In this document: positions 50,860 to 63,092 of the stretch, in pieces
Layout of the letters: the number at the start of each line of letters is the position of its first letter
How positions within the stretch are numbered: the first letter of the stretch is position 1
DNA from: Micropterus salmoides
Taxonomy: Eukaryota > Chordata > Actinopteri > Centrarchiformes > Centrarchidae
NCBI RefSeq assembly: GCF_014851395.1
Contig: NW_024041151.1
Span: 31,108,231-31,172,230, forward strand
DNA length: 64,000 nucleotides
Reading direction: 5' to 3'
Position numbers and translations under genes: made by a program
The notes under the pieces: model-generated
What the model saw: only the letters and a program-made list of their open reading frames with translations
What the model was told of the DNA's origin: nothing
Databases searched by the model: none

Positions 50860-51545
50860 GCCGTGCTTCTAGGCGTGCGGCTCGACAAGCCCCGCTGAGA
50901 GGCCGTGAACGAAACTGACCGGACCGCCAGCCGTGGGCCTTTTTGAGCAACAGACGACTGAGGAAACAACAATGCAACAAACTCGACATTGTGTGATCAA
51001 GCATGATGTCCTTTAGCTCTGAAACCCATAGCCTAATTATAAACTTAGTTATTGCCGTAGAACCTGCGTCCATTTGTTTCCTGTATTTCCTCAGATTCAT
51101 ATTCTTTTCACAATAGCCAAACTGCATTTACATCGAACCCTATTAATTTTGTTCTGTCTTCCGTTTATTGCATTCTTGTTGTTGCTTAATCATTGTTGTT
51201 TATTTACTTTATATCCCTATATACTCTCACTTGTGTTCACTATAGTTGGTTTATAAATATCCACTTTGATCCCAGAAATGTGTGAGTGTACTGCTTTAAT
51301 AGGTAATCCCGGTCAATGCACAGAGAACTTCCTCTCAGATTGAGACTGATTGATTAAACTGACTGATGAAAACTGATTTAACAATAACTAACTGATCACT
51401 AGTAACTAATTGTTGTAATTATTAAGCTATACCCAAGGAATCCTAAAAGCCTGTGGTGGACAGTGATTTTTAGGCATTGCCCCTTTTGAAAGATTGTTTA
51501 TGATATTAATATTTCCCAATATTATTATTCACAAAGTGTAGGTTC
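50860..51545. repeat. Interspersed repeat, copy 2 of a two-copy family
   Basis: It shares ordered blocks with copy 1: GTGTGATCAAGCATGATGTCC, CCCATAGCCTAATTATAAAC, GACTGATTGATTAAACTGAC and TAACTAACTGATCACTAGT. Same orientation, about 2 kb to the right, clearly diverged. Confidence 0.55.
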
Positions 51546-52411
51546 ACTACACTAGTCACTGTGTGGAGGACCCAGAGCACCTCCCTTCTTAGTGTTGGCT
51601 CTGATCCAAAACACATACATGCACACTCAAAAGGGAAGAAAAAGGTGATGTCTGTAAATAAAGCATTCTGATGTACTCCCAGAAGAAAATAAAGTTATTT
51701 CCAACTGTTCCTCAGTGTTATTGTGTCTGGCTAAAGCTTCAAAGATGTGATGGCTGCAACATTGCAATTACTGAAATTACTATTCAGTGTTTCCCCTAGG
51801 ATGGAGCAGCAGAGGTGAAGCAAACTTATTTTATTCTGCGCTTGCAAAGTGGGCCCTGCTTTATCAATACAGCATGTATGTAAACTTATTAGTAACAAAT
51901 AAATAAATATGCAACTCCACGTAATCCCACCGTTCTTTCTTTGTAATGTCTATCAAGATGCATGTGTACAGGCACAGAGCTGTCACCTGACTGCTAATCT
52001 TTTCCTCCACTAACTTTCACCATCACTTTCTGTCGCTCTCTCTCTCACATTTGCTCGCTCACACACAAGGCACTGTAACAGCACCTGTCATGTCTAAAGC
52101 GTTGTGGGAGCATTTCAATGAGCATTACAGGTAGCGTTACATCGACACAGAACAATTAAGACCTGTTTAAAATTATTTAAGACCTAGAACACAATACTTC
52201 ATCGGCCTAAAATTTTGATTTTGATATTTTGACTTTTTTGTTTTAGACTTTTTGAGACTTTTTAAGACCCCACTGCATGAGAATAGCAAAATTGGTCTGT
52301 GATTTTTATAGGGCAGGGCAGCCCTAACCAACACCTTGATTGGACTCCAGGTTGGCTGACTCCTCACTCCAATTAGCTTTTGGGGAAGTCATTAGCCTAG
52401 GGGTTCACATA
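51546..52411. other. Nothing recognised
   Basis: AT-rich intergenic DNA up to the Tc1 end. Confidence 0.5.
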
Positions 52412-52645
52412 CAGTATCTCACAAAAGTGAGTACACCCCTCACTTTTTTGTAAATATTTGATTATATCTTTTCATGTGACAACACTGAAGAAATGACACT
52501 TTGCTACAATGTAGTGAGTGTACAGCTTGTATAACAGTGTAAATTTACTGTCCCCTCAAAATAACACATCACACAGCCATTAATCTCTAAACTGCTGGCA
52601 ACAAAAGTGAGTACACCCCTAAGTAAAAATATCCTAATTGGGATA
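52412..52645 (+). mobile_element. Tc1-like transposon end fragment, same family as 30348
   Basis: It starts CAGTATCTCACAAAAGTGAG after TA (52410-52411). The direct repeat AAAAGTGAGTACACCCCT recurs about 190 bases later, the IR/DR pattern. It is nearly identical to 30348-30590. No transposase sequence follows. Confidence 0.8.
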
Positions 52646-53164
52646 TCACTAACTTATTCCGGAGGATTATTATATCCAGCCTTCTTCAGGGTAAAGTTAA
52701 ACACATTTGGATTTGGGGTGTAATAAACATTTAAGCCTCTGTAGAATCAATAGCGAGGCTTTAGATTTTTTGTGTTGACAAATTGTGCTGAAACACCTTA
52801 CTTAAATTTAAAATTACTTTAACTTCTATCATTTATTAAATCACACATGTAATAAACCTAATGCTTGTACATTTTCTTTAATAATCATTCAAAGTCAAGA
52901 GGTGGTTTGCAGGAACAACTTGGTAACAGAATGGTTACCAAGTATTGAATAAAACTGTGCTGTGTTGCATGCCATGCCCTCTGTCCATTAAAAACTGCAG
53001 TAGATCTCTCAACACCATGATATTGTCCACTCCTTTGAAGAAATATGATGGACTTGACTGCTTGGACAGACACAGTGTTGTTGTACTTCACCTAAGGAAC
53101 AGGCAGACAGCCTCAACCAGAGTTCCCATTTCATTTATTAGATATGGTTTATAAATAGACACAC

Positions 53165-55073
53165 TCATATGACACATATGTTGAATGTATAAAAAATACA
53201 AGATAACAGGATTATCTGAACATTTTAGTGAGGTCTCTTCTTCATTGTCTTTGACATGTTTTTAAACTTGAATGACTGACAAAAATGGAAAATTCTTTAT
53301 TTTTTACACAGCATAGTAGTTTTCACTTTCACAAGACCATTCATCAAGCAAGTTGCTATCATCAACATCATGTTAAAATGAGATCACAGCATAGAAAACA
53401 GTCACATGCAGCCAGCAACTTTTCAGCCAAACAAGTATAACTCAGTGAAACAGAGTTTCAAATATATAAATGTGATTCAAGTTCCACTGTTCATTCTTAC
53501 AAACTTTAAGGAAAGCTGATGTCACAGGGAAAAGGTTTGTATGGAAAACAATGATTGACTGGGAGAAAACTTCTTATTCAACCTTTACTGAGGACCGATT
53601 GATGAATGCTCCTTCACGTCTTTAAGATATGTTGAGTCAGTTGTTAAATGGAGTCAGTCAAACCATTTTTAAGTAGTTCGGATATTAGCATTGTATTTCA
53701 AACATACATAAAGTTCCAGTGAGACTAGGTTTGTAAGTTTCAAATCATCATCAATATGCTGGCAGGAAATTTGGGATTTAGGACACTACAAAAACAAAAT
53801 AAAGAAATGTACTGTATTTGGAGAGATGATGCAACATAGCTAAGTTGCATTGATTCTTTCTAAAACCTCTGCAACCAATGAGCAATACAATGGTTCTGTT
53901 TTGCTAAAATCAAAACAGACAATATAAATCACACATGTAATAAACCTAGTGCAGCACAAATACACAACTAATGTCTTCTTCAAGCATTTATGTACCATAT
54001 AGCTACTGTGCCAAATCTGGCTCACCTTGTTCTAAGGACAATAAATCCTGCTGCTAATTCATACATTTTTATTTTTAAACATATCTAAAAATACAACTTT
54101 TCAACTTAAGTGTTATAGGAAATTGCATGATTTCTTGGTATTATAGCAAGTTTTGTTTTTGTAGAAGGTAACTCTCACTATTCACAGTGTTTAAAACTGA
54201 ACCAGGCCAACAGGCCAACATCTACTGCGTGGCTAGTAACTGGCACCATTTCAACATCAATTGTTGCTTTCAAGTCCAGTAGTGCTCCAGCAATTCTGCA
54301 GAGCAGAATTAAAGAACTTCTGAATTTAGCCTTTCTCCAAAGTAGACTTGAAGAGGAAAACATTAACGATAAGTACATCCACGTCAACTATATCCTTCCT
54401 ACATAAGAAACAATAAATGTTGTGCTTGTTTTTCTGTAGATGTTTCAAGTAGCACAACTTTTTCAGTTTTCATTATTTTTCCTGTCGAGGATTTTTGTTG
54501 CCACCACATATTTCAATAATTTATCTCAATATTAATATAAACTTTCTTTACAGATGTGTATAATATGATATAATATAATATAAACAACTTAACTTGTGGT
54601 ACTTAACTCAAGAAGCAACTTTGCATAGAAAGTATTCAAGTAGCTAAGAAAATAATGTTTAATATTTTCTGCCTGATATACCATTAAAATTAGATGTACT
54701 CACTAGTTTTCAAAAAACATAACAGTTGTTGCTGATAATTACAAAAAAAACTACAAAAAATCTAATACCAGAATATCAGTTTATCAGAATGTTTGAATGT
54801 TTTATAACAGTAAATGACCAGAATACAGATAAATGGCTCGGGGTGGATAAAAAGTATGTACTTGTTAAAAAGATTAAAATAAATAATGCACTGTACTCAT
54901 TCTGCACCTGACAGGAATATTCTGAAAAAGAATAATACTGGCCAAGCGTTATTCTTATTATATATTTTTAACAAAATACTTATCTACAAATGTTTGTAAT
55001 TGGATTGATATATAAATATGTGTAACAATATATATGTATTTCTATACATATATATTTACAACAAAAGGTGCAC
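53165..55073 (-). other. Probable ajm1 3' UTR and downstream DNA
   Basis: AT-rich DNA with no recognised repeat or coding exon. Several TTTATT sequences on the plus strand (AATAAA on the minus strand), for example near 53297 and 54070, could serve as polyadenylation signals of ajm1. Short frames here have no recognisable similarity. Confidence 0.35.
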
Positions 55074-58000
55074 TTAAATAATGTCATCAAGGAGATGTGG
55101 GGTGCCTACCCAGTCCAACGTCCTGGGCTCGGAGGCAGCCATAATCATGCACATAAACTGTTTACCGGTCCTCTTATCAATAGGATAAATAGTTGTAGGT
55201 ATGAACCTTCTATTACTTTCCACAAACTCACAGAGCTGCTGATACACCTGTGGGTATTCATGGCGTAGGAAAACCCCTCGAATCCTTAACTCCCGTTGTA
55301 TATTAATAAAACAGATTTCCCTGGCCTTCCTGCCTTCCTCTCCCTCTTTGTCGATATCTGCTGTTCCCGGGGGTGGTGTGAGGATCAGCGTTTCCATGTC
55401 ACTCTCTTTCTTGTGAACCTTTCTCTCAGGGCTGAAGGAAGCGAGTGCTACCTTTGCATATTTTCTGACAGTTGGAGCTTGGTTCCTTGGTGATGGCCCA
55501 TCAGGCAATTGCTCACCAACAGCAATGGATACATTCAAGATGAAACATTCGTTTGGGTCGTACTCTTTACCAGCTTCCTGCAGCTCTTTACAGTACTCCC
55601 CCAGATTGTCCTTGAAGCTTTCAAGCTCTCTGAGGGACAGGTATGTCGGAGACATAAGTAGACTATCCAAGCCATACTGCAGGAAGTTACTGGATGATGC
55701 AGGGTTTGGAAAACCAAGGAAGAGAACTCCTCTACCTCGAGAAAGGTAGCCAACTTTGGCAATACGGGAGAAGGCTTTGTGGACTTCAACAGTCTCCCGG
55801 CAGTGTTTGATGATGTGCCGGCATGTGCTGCCAATTCTTCCATAAAGGCAGCTTTCTTTATGAATGTCCCAGTCCTCCCTCCGACAGTTACGGGAGCAGT
55901 AGTAGGTGTAGCAGCTGTGGCAGGATTTAAAATATAGGCAAGCATTGAACAGGGTCTCTGTCCTCCGGCATTTGTTGTTAGAGCACATCATTGTATCATC
56001 CTCATCTGGGCTCTGATCTGGGGAGCACTCATCTGCACTCTTCATTGCATCACTGGCCCCGTCCATGTCTCGAAAAGCATCAGGATTCATTCTTATTGAG
56101 GTTGGCTGCTTGTCAAGAGGTGCTGGTTCCTCTATACCTGCCTTTGAGCTCTTTCTGGACAGAGATACTGCTTCTTCCTCATCAATTAACTTCTTTAGTT
56201 GATCCAGAATGTCCTCACTTGCCCTTCTACTGGGTGGCTTGTAATCAGTGACAAGATCTGCCAGAAGCTCATCAAGTTGTTCAAGGCTTTGCTGTAATGA
56301 AGAGTTGTCACGTGTCTTCTCTTTGGTTGAGCTGCGAAAGTCATGTTGAGACAGTTCTTGACCCTCAGTGCTTCTGGTGTCAAGAATGTCCCAACTGGCA
56401 GAACGTCCTTCAGCCTTATTAAGTTTTCCTGGTCGAATGTCATTATCAGTGATTGTTATCTCAGGTGTGACAAACCAGAGTTTACTAGTAGTGCTCTTTG
56501 ATGTCTCTGTTGGGCTTTTGTCAATTAATGAGTTATCAGACATTGATAAGGCTGCATAGCGTCTTGGTGAGCTGGAGAGATTGACTACCACTGGTTGTGG
56601 TTTGTCACCTGTGGCTGCTGCAGGCTTCCTGGACTCAAGAAGATCATCATAGCTCTGACCCCGCTGTACAGGTAGAGGTTGTTCCTTCTCTACACGAGAG
56701 TTAAGAATATTGTCCCAGGACCTTGAGTACGATTTGGAATCTGTGCCAATTCTTTGAAGTTCTACACATGGGTTGGCATACCAGGGTGTAAACACAGGCT
56801 CTTGACGAACTCTGGTTGGAGTGACTTGAGATACATATGAGGCAGGATTGGTGGAATAACCAGATGCGTCTGAGCCATACCAGTCATCTGTTTGTGCCTG
56901 AATGACTTTAGCATGTCTTCGACCCTCTGTGTAATACGCCCTTGCTGGGATATGATGCTCTGGTGGCATTGCATACATGTCGCTGGAATAATAAAACCTT
57001 GGCGGAGCAGTCTGTATTTGATAATACCTTGGATCATCCCCATAACATATTCTTGTTGGAGGTGTCTGTATAATGTATGGCCCTGGTTCATTTGCTGCAT
57101 ATGGTTTGGGATACCCTGCCTGTACAGAGTATGGATAGGTCTCCATCTCGGGATAAGAGGGTCTTGTAGCTACAGCATGCACCATTCGAGTCCTTGGATC
57201 TTGCACATATTGCACTTTTGGAGTATATGTTTGTCCTGGTGTGTAACGTTCATCATGAAAGAAAGAACTTGGTTGAGGAGGAGCAGTAGTAACATATCTC
57301 CCTGGATCATCTGCATAAAAGAACTTGGTTGGCACATTAGGACTGGAATGAGCTCTTCGTTCCCTACCATAGTAATCACTTGATGGCATTCTTTGCAAGG
57401 GAATCTCCATTGGTTGTAAGTAACTATTTGGCATGCTGCGGGAATATTGATAAGCTTGCCTACTCTCTGTACCTAATGAATCAGTCGGAGTTGGTGTTCT
57501 AGAGTAGGAGAAATGACGTGGCACAGTCAGACTCCTACTCCCCCCACTGTGGTGCCTCTGCCAGGGTATGTCCACTTGAGGTGTAGCCTGTTTCCGTCCC
57601 GAATGATGTAATGCAGCGTTATCGGGTTTGATGTCCACCCGACACCTGACATGAGGACTAGTTGCTGGTTTATCCAGCCCTCCATCCTCAAAATTATCAG
57701 CAGCGTAGTTAGGTGAATATTTTGTGTTGTCACTCATTTGAGGCTGCAACTTAATGGGATGGACTTCATGCATATGAGCCCTAGTGGCTGCATAGGAAGA
57801 CTCCCTACGCGGTGATACTTCTGGTCTCCAGTGAGAGTCTTTTGGAGCCCTTTGGGACTCCCTGCCCTTTCTTCCCGAAGATGAAGATCCTTCAAAAGAC
57901 ACAGGAGTGAGACTGGTCTGGACCCGAGGGGCACTTTTTGACCTGGTCCTTCTTTTTTGTTCAGGGACAACTACCTCACTGGCCATTTCTGCAGCCATTG

Positions 58001-58349
58001 GTTGAGGAGTTAACCTATGGCTGAAAATGTCCGGAGCAGAAAAGCGGTATCTCTGCTGTCGGCCCAAGGCATTCCAGGCAACATCTGGATTGGCTGCATG
58101 CCTATCAGCCTTCCTGTATGGAGACTCCATTGAGTATTTGTGTGATTTGGGGTACTCCAATGACTTATAGTCAAAGGTACGGCAGTGCCTCTTATTGACT
58201 TTGCTCTTACTGTCATCCACTGTGCTGTAATTTATATAATCACATTGTTTGGAGGGTTGCAACGACTTGTAGTGTGAAGAAATTGGGACCACTTTTATAT
58301 TTCGATGCACAGTTGATACCAGTATGTCAGGCGGGTCTGTGCGTGTCAT
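55074..58349 (-). CDS. ajm1: Apical junction component 1 homolog (AJM1-like), single large coding exon
   Basis: The minus strand holds an uninterrupted 1091-residue frame starting with ATG at 58349 (MTRTDPPDILVSTVHRNIKV) and ending in TAA at 55074. That N-terminus and a nearby NKRHCRTFDY motif fit the vertebrate AJM1 (C9orf172) family, a protein of apical epithelial junctions related in name to worm AJM-1. A basic, serine-rich N-terminal third is followed by a Pro/Tyr-rich region with degenerate repeats (about residues 335-490), an acidic Ser-rich stretch, then a MYND-like zinc finger at residues 789-834: C789, C794, C804, C810-x2-C813, C818-x3-C822, H830-x3-C834. The first pair is spaced x4 rather than the usual x2. 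A conserved globular C-terminus (835-1091) follows. Most of the protein looks disordered. The frame is clean, with no stop or shift. The family call rests on recalled similarity, so a search should confirm it. Confidence 0.85.
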   Translation of the reverse strand: MTRTDPPDILVSTVHRNIKVVPISSHYKSLQPSKQCDYINYSTVDDSKSKVNKRHCRTFDYKSLEYPKSHKYSMESPYRKADRHAANPDVAWNALGRQQRYRFSAPDIFSHRLTPQPMAAEMASEVVVPEQKRRTRSKSAPRVQTSLTPVSFEGSSSSGRKGRESQRAPKDSHWRPEVSPRRESSYAATRAHMHEVHPIKLQPQMSDNTKYSPNYAADNFEDGGLDKPATSPHVRCRVDIKPDNAALHHSGRKQATPQVDIPWQRHHSGGSRSLTVPRHFSYSRTPTPTDSLGTESRQAYQYSRSMPNSYLQPMEIPLQRMPSSDYYGRERRAHSSPNVPTKFFYADDPGRYVTTAPPQPSSFFHDERYTPGQTYTPKVQYVQDPRTRMVHAVATRPSYPEMETYPYSVQAGYPKPYAANEPGPYIIQTPPTRICYGDDPRYYQIQTAPPRFYYSSDMYAMPPEHHIPARAYYTEGRRHAKVIQAQTDDWYGSDASGYSTNPASYVSQVTPTRVRQEPVFTPWYANPCVELQRIGTDSKSYSRSWDNILNSRVEKEQPLPVQRGQSYDDLLESRKPAAATGDKPQPVVVNLSSSPRRYAALSMSDNSLIDKSPTETSKSTTSKLWFVTPEITITDNDIRPGKLNKAEGRSASWDILDTRSTEGQELSQHDFRSSTKEKTRDNSSLQQSLEQLDELLADLVTDYKPPSRRASEDILDQLKKLIDEEEAVSLSRKSSKAGIEEPAPLDKQPTSIRMNPDAFRDMDGASDAMKSADECSPDQSPDEDDTMMCSNNKCRRTETLFNACLYFKSCHSCYTYYCSRNCRREDWDIHKESCLYGRIGSTCRHIIKHCRETVEVHKAFSRIAKVGYLSRGRGVLFLGFPNPASSSNFLQYGLDSLLMSPTYLSLRELESFKDNLGEYCKELQEAGKEYDPNECFILNVSIAVGEQLPDGPSPRNQAPTVRKYAKVALASFSPERKVHKKESDMETLILTPPPGTADIDKEGEEGRKAREICFINIQRELRIRGVFLRHEYPQVYQQLCEFVESNRRFIPTTIYPIDKRTGKQFMCMIMAASEPRTLDWVGTPHLLDDII

Positions 58350-58405
58350 CTTAAAGGGACTCCTCTAGTTTTCTCCATCAAGTTGCTTTAATTTTGATGT
58401 TGCCT
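58350..58405 (-). promoter_or_regulatory. ajm1: ajm1 5' UTR end and 3' splice acceptor
   Basis: On the minus strand, reading toward the ATG, there is a pyrimidine-rich tract ending in ATCTCTCCAG (AG at plus positions 58404-58405) followed by about 54 bases and the start codon at 58349. This is a good acceptor, and an in-frame TAG lies between it and the ATG. The coding exon is therefore probably preceded by a spliced non-coding exon farther right. I could not place that first exon. Confidence 0.6.
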
Positions 58406-59579
58406 GGAGAGATAAACAAAGAATTTCTGTCAGTGACATTTAATATAAGTAATGTATGTATGTATGTAATGACATGTAATCTGTTTTCACCTAAACTGAC
58501 CCACACTAAACGCACCCACAGCTTCACAGCTTCTTCACTTACAAAAACAAAGAATACTCATGGGTTTTGAAAGAATGAAACTATTCTGAGATCCATCTCA
58601 TATTTCTCAAATGGCTTTCTCTGTAACAAGACATTCCTTTGAAGGCTAAAATAAGTTTCTCTGATGAGTTTTGACTTCGTGCTGTCTTCAATGACGGCAA
58701 TGGCATCAAAAGTATGGCCAAATATAAATACATGAGTCTAAATCTGTACAAAAGGCATCCAAGCAGTACAGTATTACTGATCTTGAGAGTGCTCAAGTGT
58801 CTCTTGAGACTGCCACAAGTCAACTTTACCTGTGTAGCCTGATGTCAACGTACTAATTGGCCTACAGGTCTGCAACTTCACAGTGAAAATCAGTGAGTTT
58901 TTGACCAAGCGTTATAGAGCAGTATGTTTGAGAGCTCATGTTGTTTGTATCACATGTAAGAGCATGTGGCAATGCACTACGGTTTTGCACTGTTCCACTA
59001 TTTGGCAGTTGTTTGTGGTAGTGCAGCCAGACCGATAGCAACGCCAGCAAAGGCAGGAAAGAAGAAGTGGAGAAGACAGATAGCAAGCAAGTATGAACAT
59101 AAACAATGCAGGATTACACACAACGCATTTTGGTGAGAAACACTAAATGATGTCAGAACCTCTGCTCCATGTGTCTCCAAATATGCTGCTGCTAAGCCAA
59201 GAGTCTTTCTGTTGGGGCCAGAGGAGGGCATTGAGACCATCAGAATTCACAAGTTTCTGGTATTTAAGTCAAAGTCCAGTTACGAGTATTTTTTTCATTT
59301 TGTCAAGTCTTAGCCCAAATTAAAGTCAAGGCCCAAATTCTTGACTTTAATCTAACTCAGTCTATGTTCTATATAATGACGAGTATCCCTGTTTCCCTGA
59401 CTCTTAAGTATGGCTACAGACAAGACTGAAAGCACAGCATTCACAGACGCAAACACAAATACACACGTTTGTACTTCTATACATGTGATAGTGAAGCTTA
59501 AATCTTTATAATAACCGCATAACTGTAGGTTTTGTTAGTAAGGTGCATGTTAACTTTTCAATTCATGTTAACTATGATC
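58406..59579. other. ajm1 upstream intron DNA, nothing recognised
   Basis: It should contain the 5' intron of ajm1, but no convincing 5' exon or promoter is visible. Confidence 0.4.
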
Positions 59580-59710
59580 TGCGATGGACTGGCGACCTGT
59601 CTAGGGTGTACCCCGCCTCTCGCCCGATGTCAGCTGGGATTGGCTCCAGCCCCTCGCGACCCTGTATGCAGGATAAGCGGTTGACGATGGATGGATGGAT
59701 GGATGGATCT
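59580..59710 (+). mobile_element. RTE/Rex3-like 3' tail or SINE
   Basis: GCGATGGACTGGCGACCTGT, GGGTGTACCCCGCCTCTCGC, CTGGGATTGGCTCCAGCCCC and a (GATG)n tail ending near 59708. A very common fish repeat whose 3' end is the GATGGATGG tail. It pairs, inverted, with 60051-60165. Confidence 0.7.
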
Positions 59711-60050
59711 TTTAGTACAACGCAGAAAAAGGCACTTTTTGGATACCAAAATGCTTCAGTTAACTTTAGTCAAAGCTCTTAGACTCAAAACACAGACAGC
59801 ACCCAAAAACAAGTTCACGGCTGGTTAGATGTACACAGTGTAGTAGATACGATTCGCTTCTATCCTGATTGACAGGTCACCGTGGTTGCAACTTGACAAG
59901 AAGACAACATATAAAATAGGGCTTGTTGAAAAGACTAAGTGGGGTTGAACCTGATCACAACATGGAGAGGAGACTGTAAAATATAAAATATATAGAGTGC
60001 GAGAGGCTGGGATCACTTATTATCCCCACCTGTAACCTCAACTGGCATCT

Positions 60051-60165
60051 CTATCCATCCATCCATCATCAACTGCTTATCCTGCGTACAGGGTCGCGGG
60101 GGGCTGGAGCCAATCCCAGCTGACATCGGGCGAAAGGCAGGGTACAACCTGGACAGGCCGCTCAA
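60051..60165 (-). mobile_element. RTE/Rex3-like 3' tail or SINE, inverted copy
   Basis: ATCCATCCATCCATC followed by the complement of the 59580-59710 repeat (GGGTCGCGGGGGGCTGGAGC, TGACATCGGGCG). It lies about 340 bp from its partner, tails facing each other. Confidence 0.7.
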
Positions 60166-62918
60166 CTAGCATCTTTTAAAGTTTTTTTTAGAGTAAGATT
60201 TTTTTACCATTTGTGATGGCAATTCGAGTTTTCAAATAGACAGCTTAGGCAAACACTTGTCTTTCTGTGAATTTTATTCAAGTCTTCTGCAGAAGGAACT
60301 CACTGGGACACACATGCATCAGAGTATCATCCGAGTGACCATCCTGAGTTTCTCAGCACATGCAGCTTTTATCAGTCACACTTTGTAAAATCCAGGGATG
60401 TCTTTATAATAACTGAGAACCTGAGGAATCTGTGATTTAATCAAACCTTATTGAAGAGCAGACTCAAATGAACCCAACATGTGCTCTTGTTGTGTCAATG
60501 TCACACTTAACATGCTTGTAAATAGCTCAGCATGACTAAGCCAGGAAGTGTAAAATAAACTAAATGTTACTCTTTAATTTCAATAGTAATAGTTGTAGCA
60601 ATAGTAAGAGTGATGGAGATGTCCACTCTAATCTGTTGAAGATTATATATATTTTTGGTCATGTTGGTCATGAATCACCATAAGTCATTAAATTAAAAGC
60701 AATTATGTTAATAACAAGTATAAAATAATGATTTGAACACTATCTATTAAAAAGTGTACAGTAAATCTGAGACTGCTGTGCCAATGTCGCCATCTCACAA
60801 AAGACCATATAGTAAATAGTATAGTAAAAGTACCAGTTGAAGACTGTGTGATAAGCGATACTGACATTTAAAATGAGTGATCATAGACATGTTTAGAGGA
60901 GATAGAAAGTTGTTTTCTTAATGACTGTGTCTGAGTAGGTTATTTCACCTTTTACCAAAAGCTTTATTTTCCTTATCCACATTAAAATGTAAGTTGGTGT
61001 TTTCATATTTATCCACCCTTGACTATTTATACCAAAAACACCATCTTAGAGTGGACAGTAGCCCAAAGCAAATTCAGCTGGCTTGCATAGGAACTAGTAT
61101 TCCTGTAGGGACTGTTTATCTACACGGTGGGGAAGATCCACTCACATTTGCTTACACTGCTGATGCTGTAAGTAAAATACACCAAACATTTATTAATTCT
61201 GTTTTGTTTTACATGCGTCTTGCCAGACCAGTTGGAGTGTATGTACTACTTGGGGTCTAGTTGGTATAATTTCCTAACTCTGAAATGTTTTTTTGATGTT
61301 CTTGATGTTATTTTGTAGTCATGAAGAACAAATGTTTCAAGCTTTCTATGCATTAAATTGGTTTATACTGAAACATCTCTTGTCAGAATGATTTCAACAG
61401 ACACTCCTGGAATAAGTGCTAGTTACACTTTCCAGTAATAGTGTCTCCAGAATATCCTTCACAGTCTTAAAAAGACAAAAGGTGACAATTCCATTTTCCT
61501 GTAATTATAGAGTCAAACCAATAAAAAAACACTGTTGTTCAAAATGTTAAAAATAACATCTAATTTTATTTGAGGATGGCCTGTGATCATTTCTCCAATC
61601 AGTAGCACCTGGAATAGGAACATTCTAAGGGCTGGGTAATGGCTCAAACTGTTCCCTTTTTCAAGAGATAGTGAATGACTATCAGTAATGGATGTCACTT
61701 CTACAGTGGACTTGTAGCAGTGTTACTCTTGGTCAATGAGCATAGTGAACACTGTTTTCATGGTGCATTGTGGGAATTTCTATAACACTGAACTATCAGT
61801 GCACTATTGGCATTGAACACCCTAGAAAAAAGAGTGTCAGAGTTAATTCATACTGATATATTTACATTTACACATCTTATGTGTACCATTTTTTGCTATT
61901 CTATATTGTAATTTTGACTGTGAATGGTCTCCCACTCTGCAAACCTAGCTAACTAAAGCAGAGGGTAACAAGGGGTTAAACTGGGAGTTTTAAGGAGGGC
62001 AGCTCAGTTCCCAAGCCATATATGTGCCAACTTGAAGAGAGTAGGGAGATGGGGAATTGGAGTGTCGCAAGAGCAGATAAAGTTACAGTTGTTTTCTTGC
62101 TGCCTACTATGAAAATTATATGGAGTCAGTCTCAATATTAATGAATGAATGCACACAGAAGGATTATGAAAATGTATTTCTGATGCATGCAAAATTTTTC
62201 TTGTTTTTACATAAACTAAATTTAAATCCACACATATATGTATTTAAAAGTATTTGCAATTTTCAGTAAAAATATATTTGGATGTTGTTACATTTTATGT
62301 ACAAACTGTCAAACATACATTATACACTTCATTGCATTTGTGTGGGTTTTTTGAGACTCCCCTGCCATGGCTGAATTAAAAAATGCATGCATGCAGGAAA
62401 TTATCTGTAGCCAATCAGATGGCTCCTTCCACTTCAGCCAATCACGTAAGCGTAGATTTGAGGGTTTTTGACTAATGAATCATCAATCACCGTCATCATG
62501 GCATGGCACACGCACTACCTCCTTGTGCCCCCCTGAGAGTCAGCGTTTCCATGCATGCTACCTCCTGCTTACCGCTTCAACTACACTCCTCCTATTCACT
62601 CTGTTCCTTGGCTTCCCTCTCACACACCTGCTCCTCTGCCTGTCGGCATAGATGTTGAAGCTGCAGCAAACATATCTGTGATTGCTGCACATTTGACAGC
62701 ATCTGCATCTAGATTCTTCATTTTTTCTGGCCCACAACTTCTCAGCACCCGCTCCATTTTCACATTTTCACCCACATTGAGCTTCAGAAACCACGTCATG
62801 GACACTATGTCCATGTTTTATACAGTCTATAGTATAAAAGCACCGTCTACTGACCAATCAATTCTTTTCACACCGCTGGGGTTGCAGCTGAAAGAATAAA
62901 GCTGAAATTATCCTTCTG
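60166..62918. other. Nothing recognised
   Basis: AT-rich DNA right of the RTE-like pair. It may hold the first exon or promoter of ajm1, but I cannot support a position. A frame of 114 codons at 62555-62899 has no motif. Confidence 0.4.
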
Positions 62919-63092
62919 CTGCCAGTAGACTGCCATGTCTGCAATTGGTCATATGCTGCAAACACTGCCCCAGTTATGTGAACACACTAACGGCTAGATT
63001 GGGAAAACCTGGGCTAATTTAGATTATAACCTTTGATTTGATTGCAATATCCTGGGTAACTTGCTTCATAGTACAGGCCTCAGCCTGAACTA
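62919..63092. repeat. Unclassified interspersed repeat, copy 2
   Basis: CTGCCAGTAGACTGCC ... TTGGGAAAACCTGGGCTAAT ... ATATCCTGGGTAACTTGCTT CATAGTACAGGCC, a diverged and shorter relative of 21263-21495, same orientation. Confidence 0.6.
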
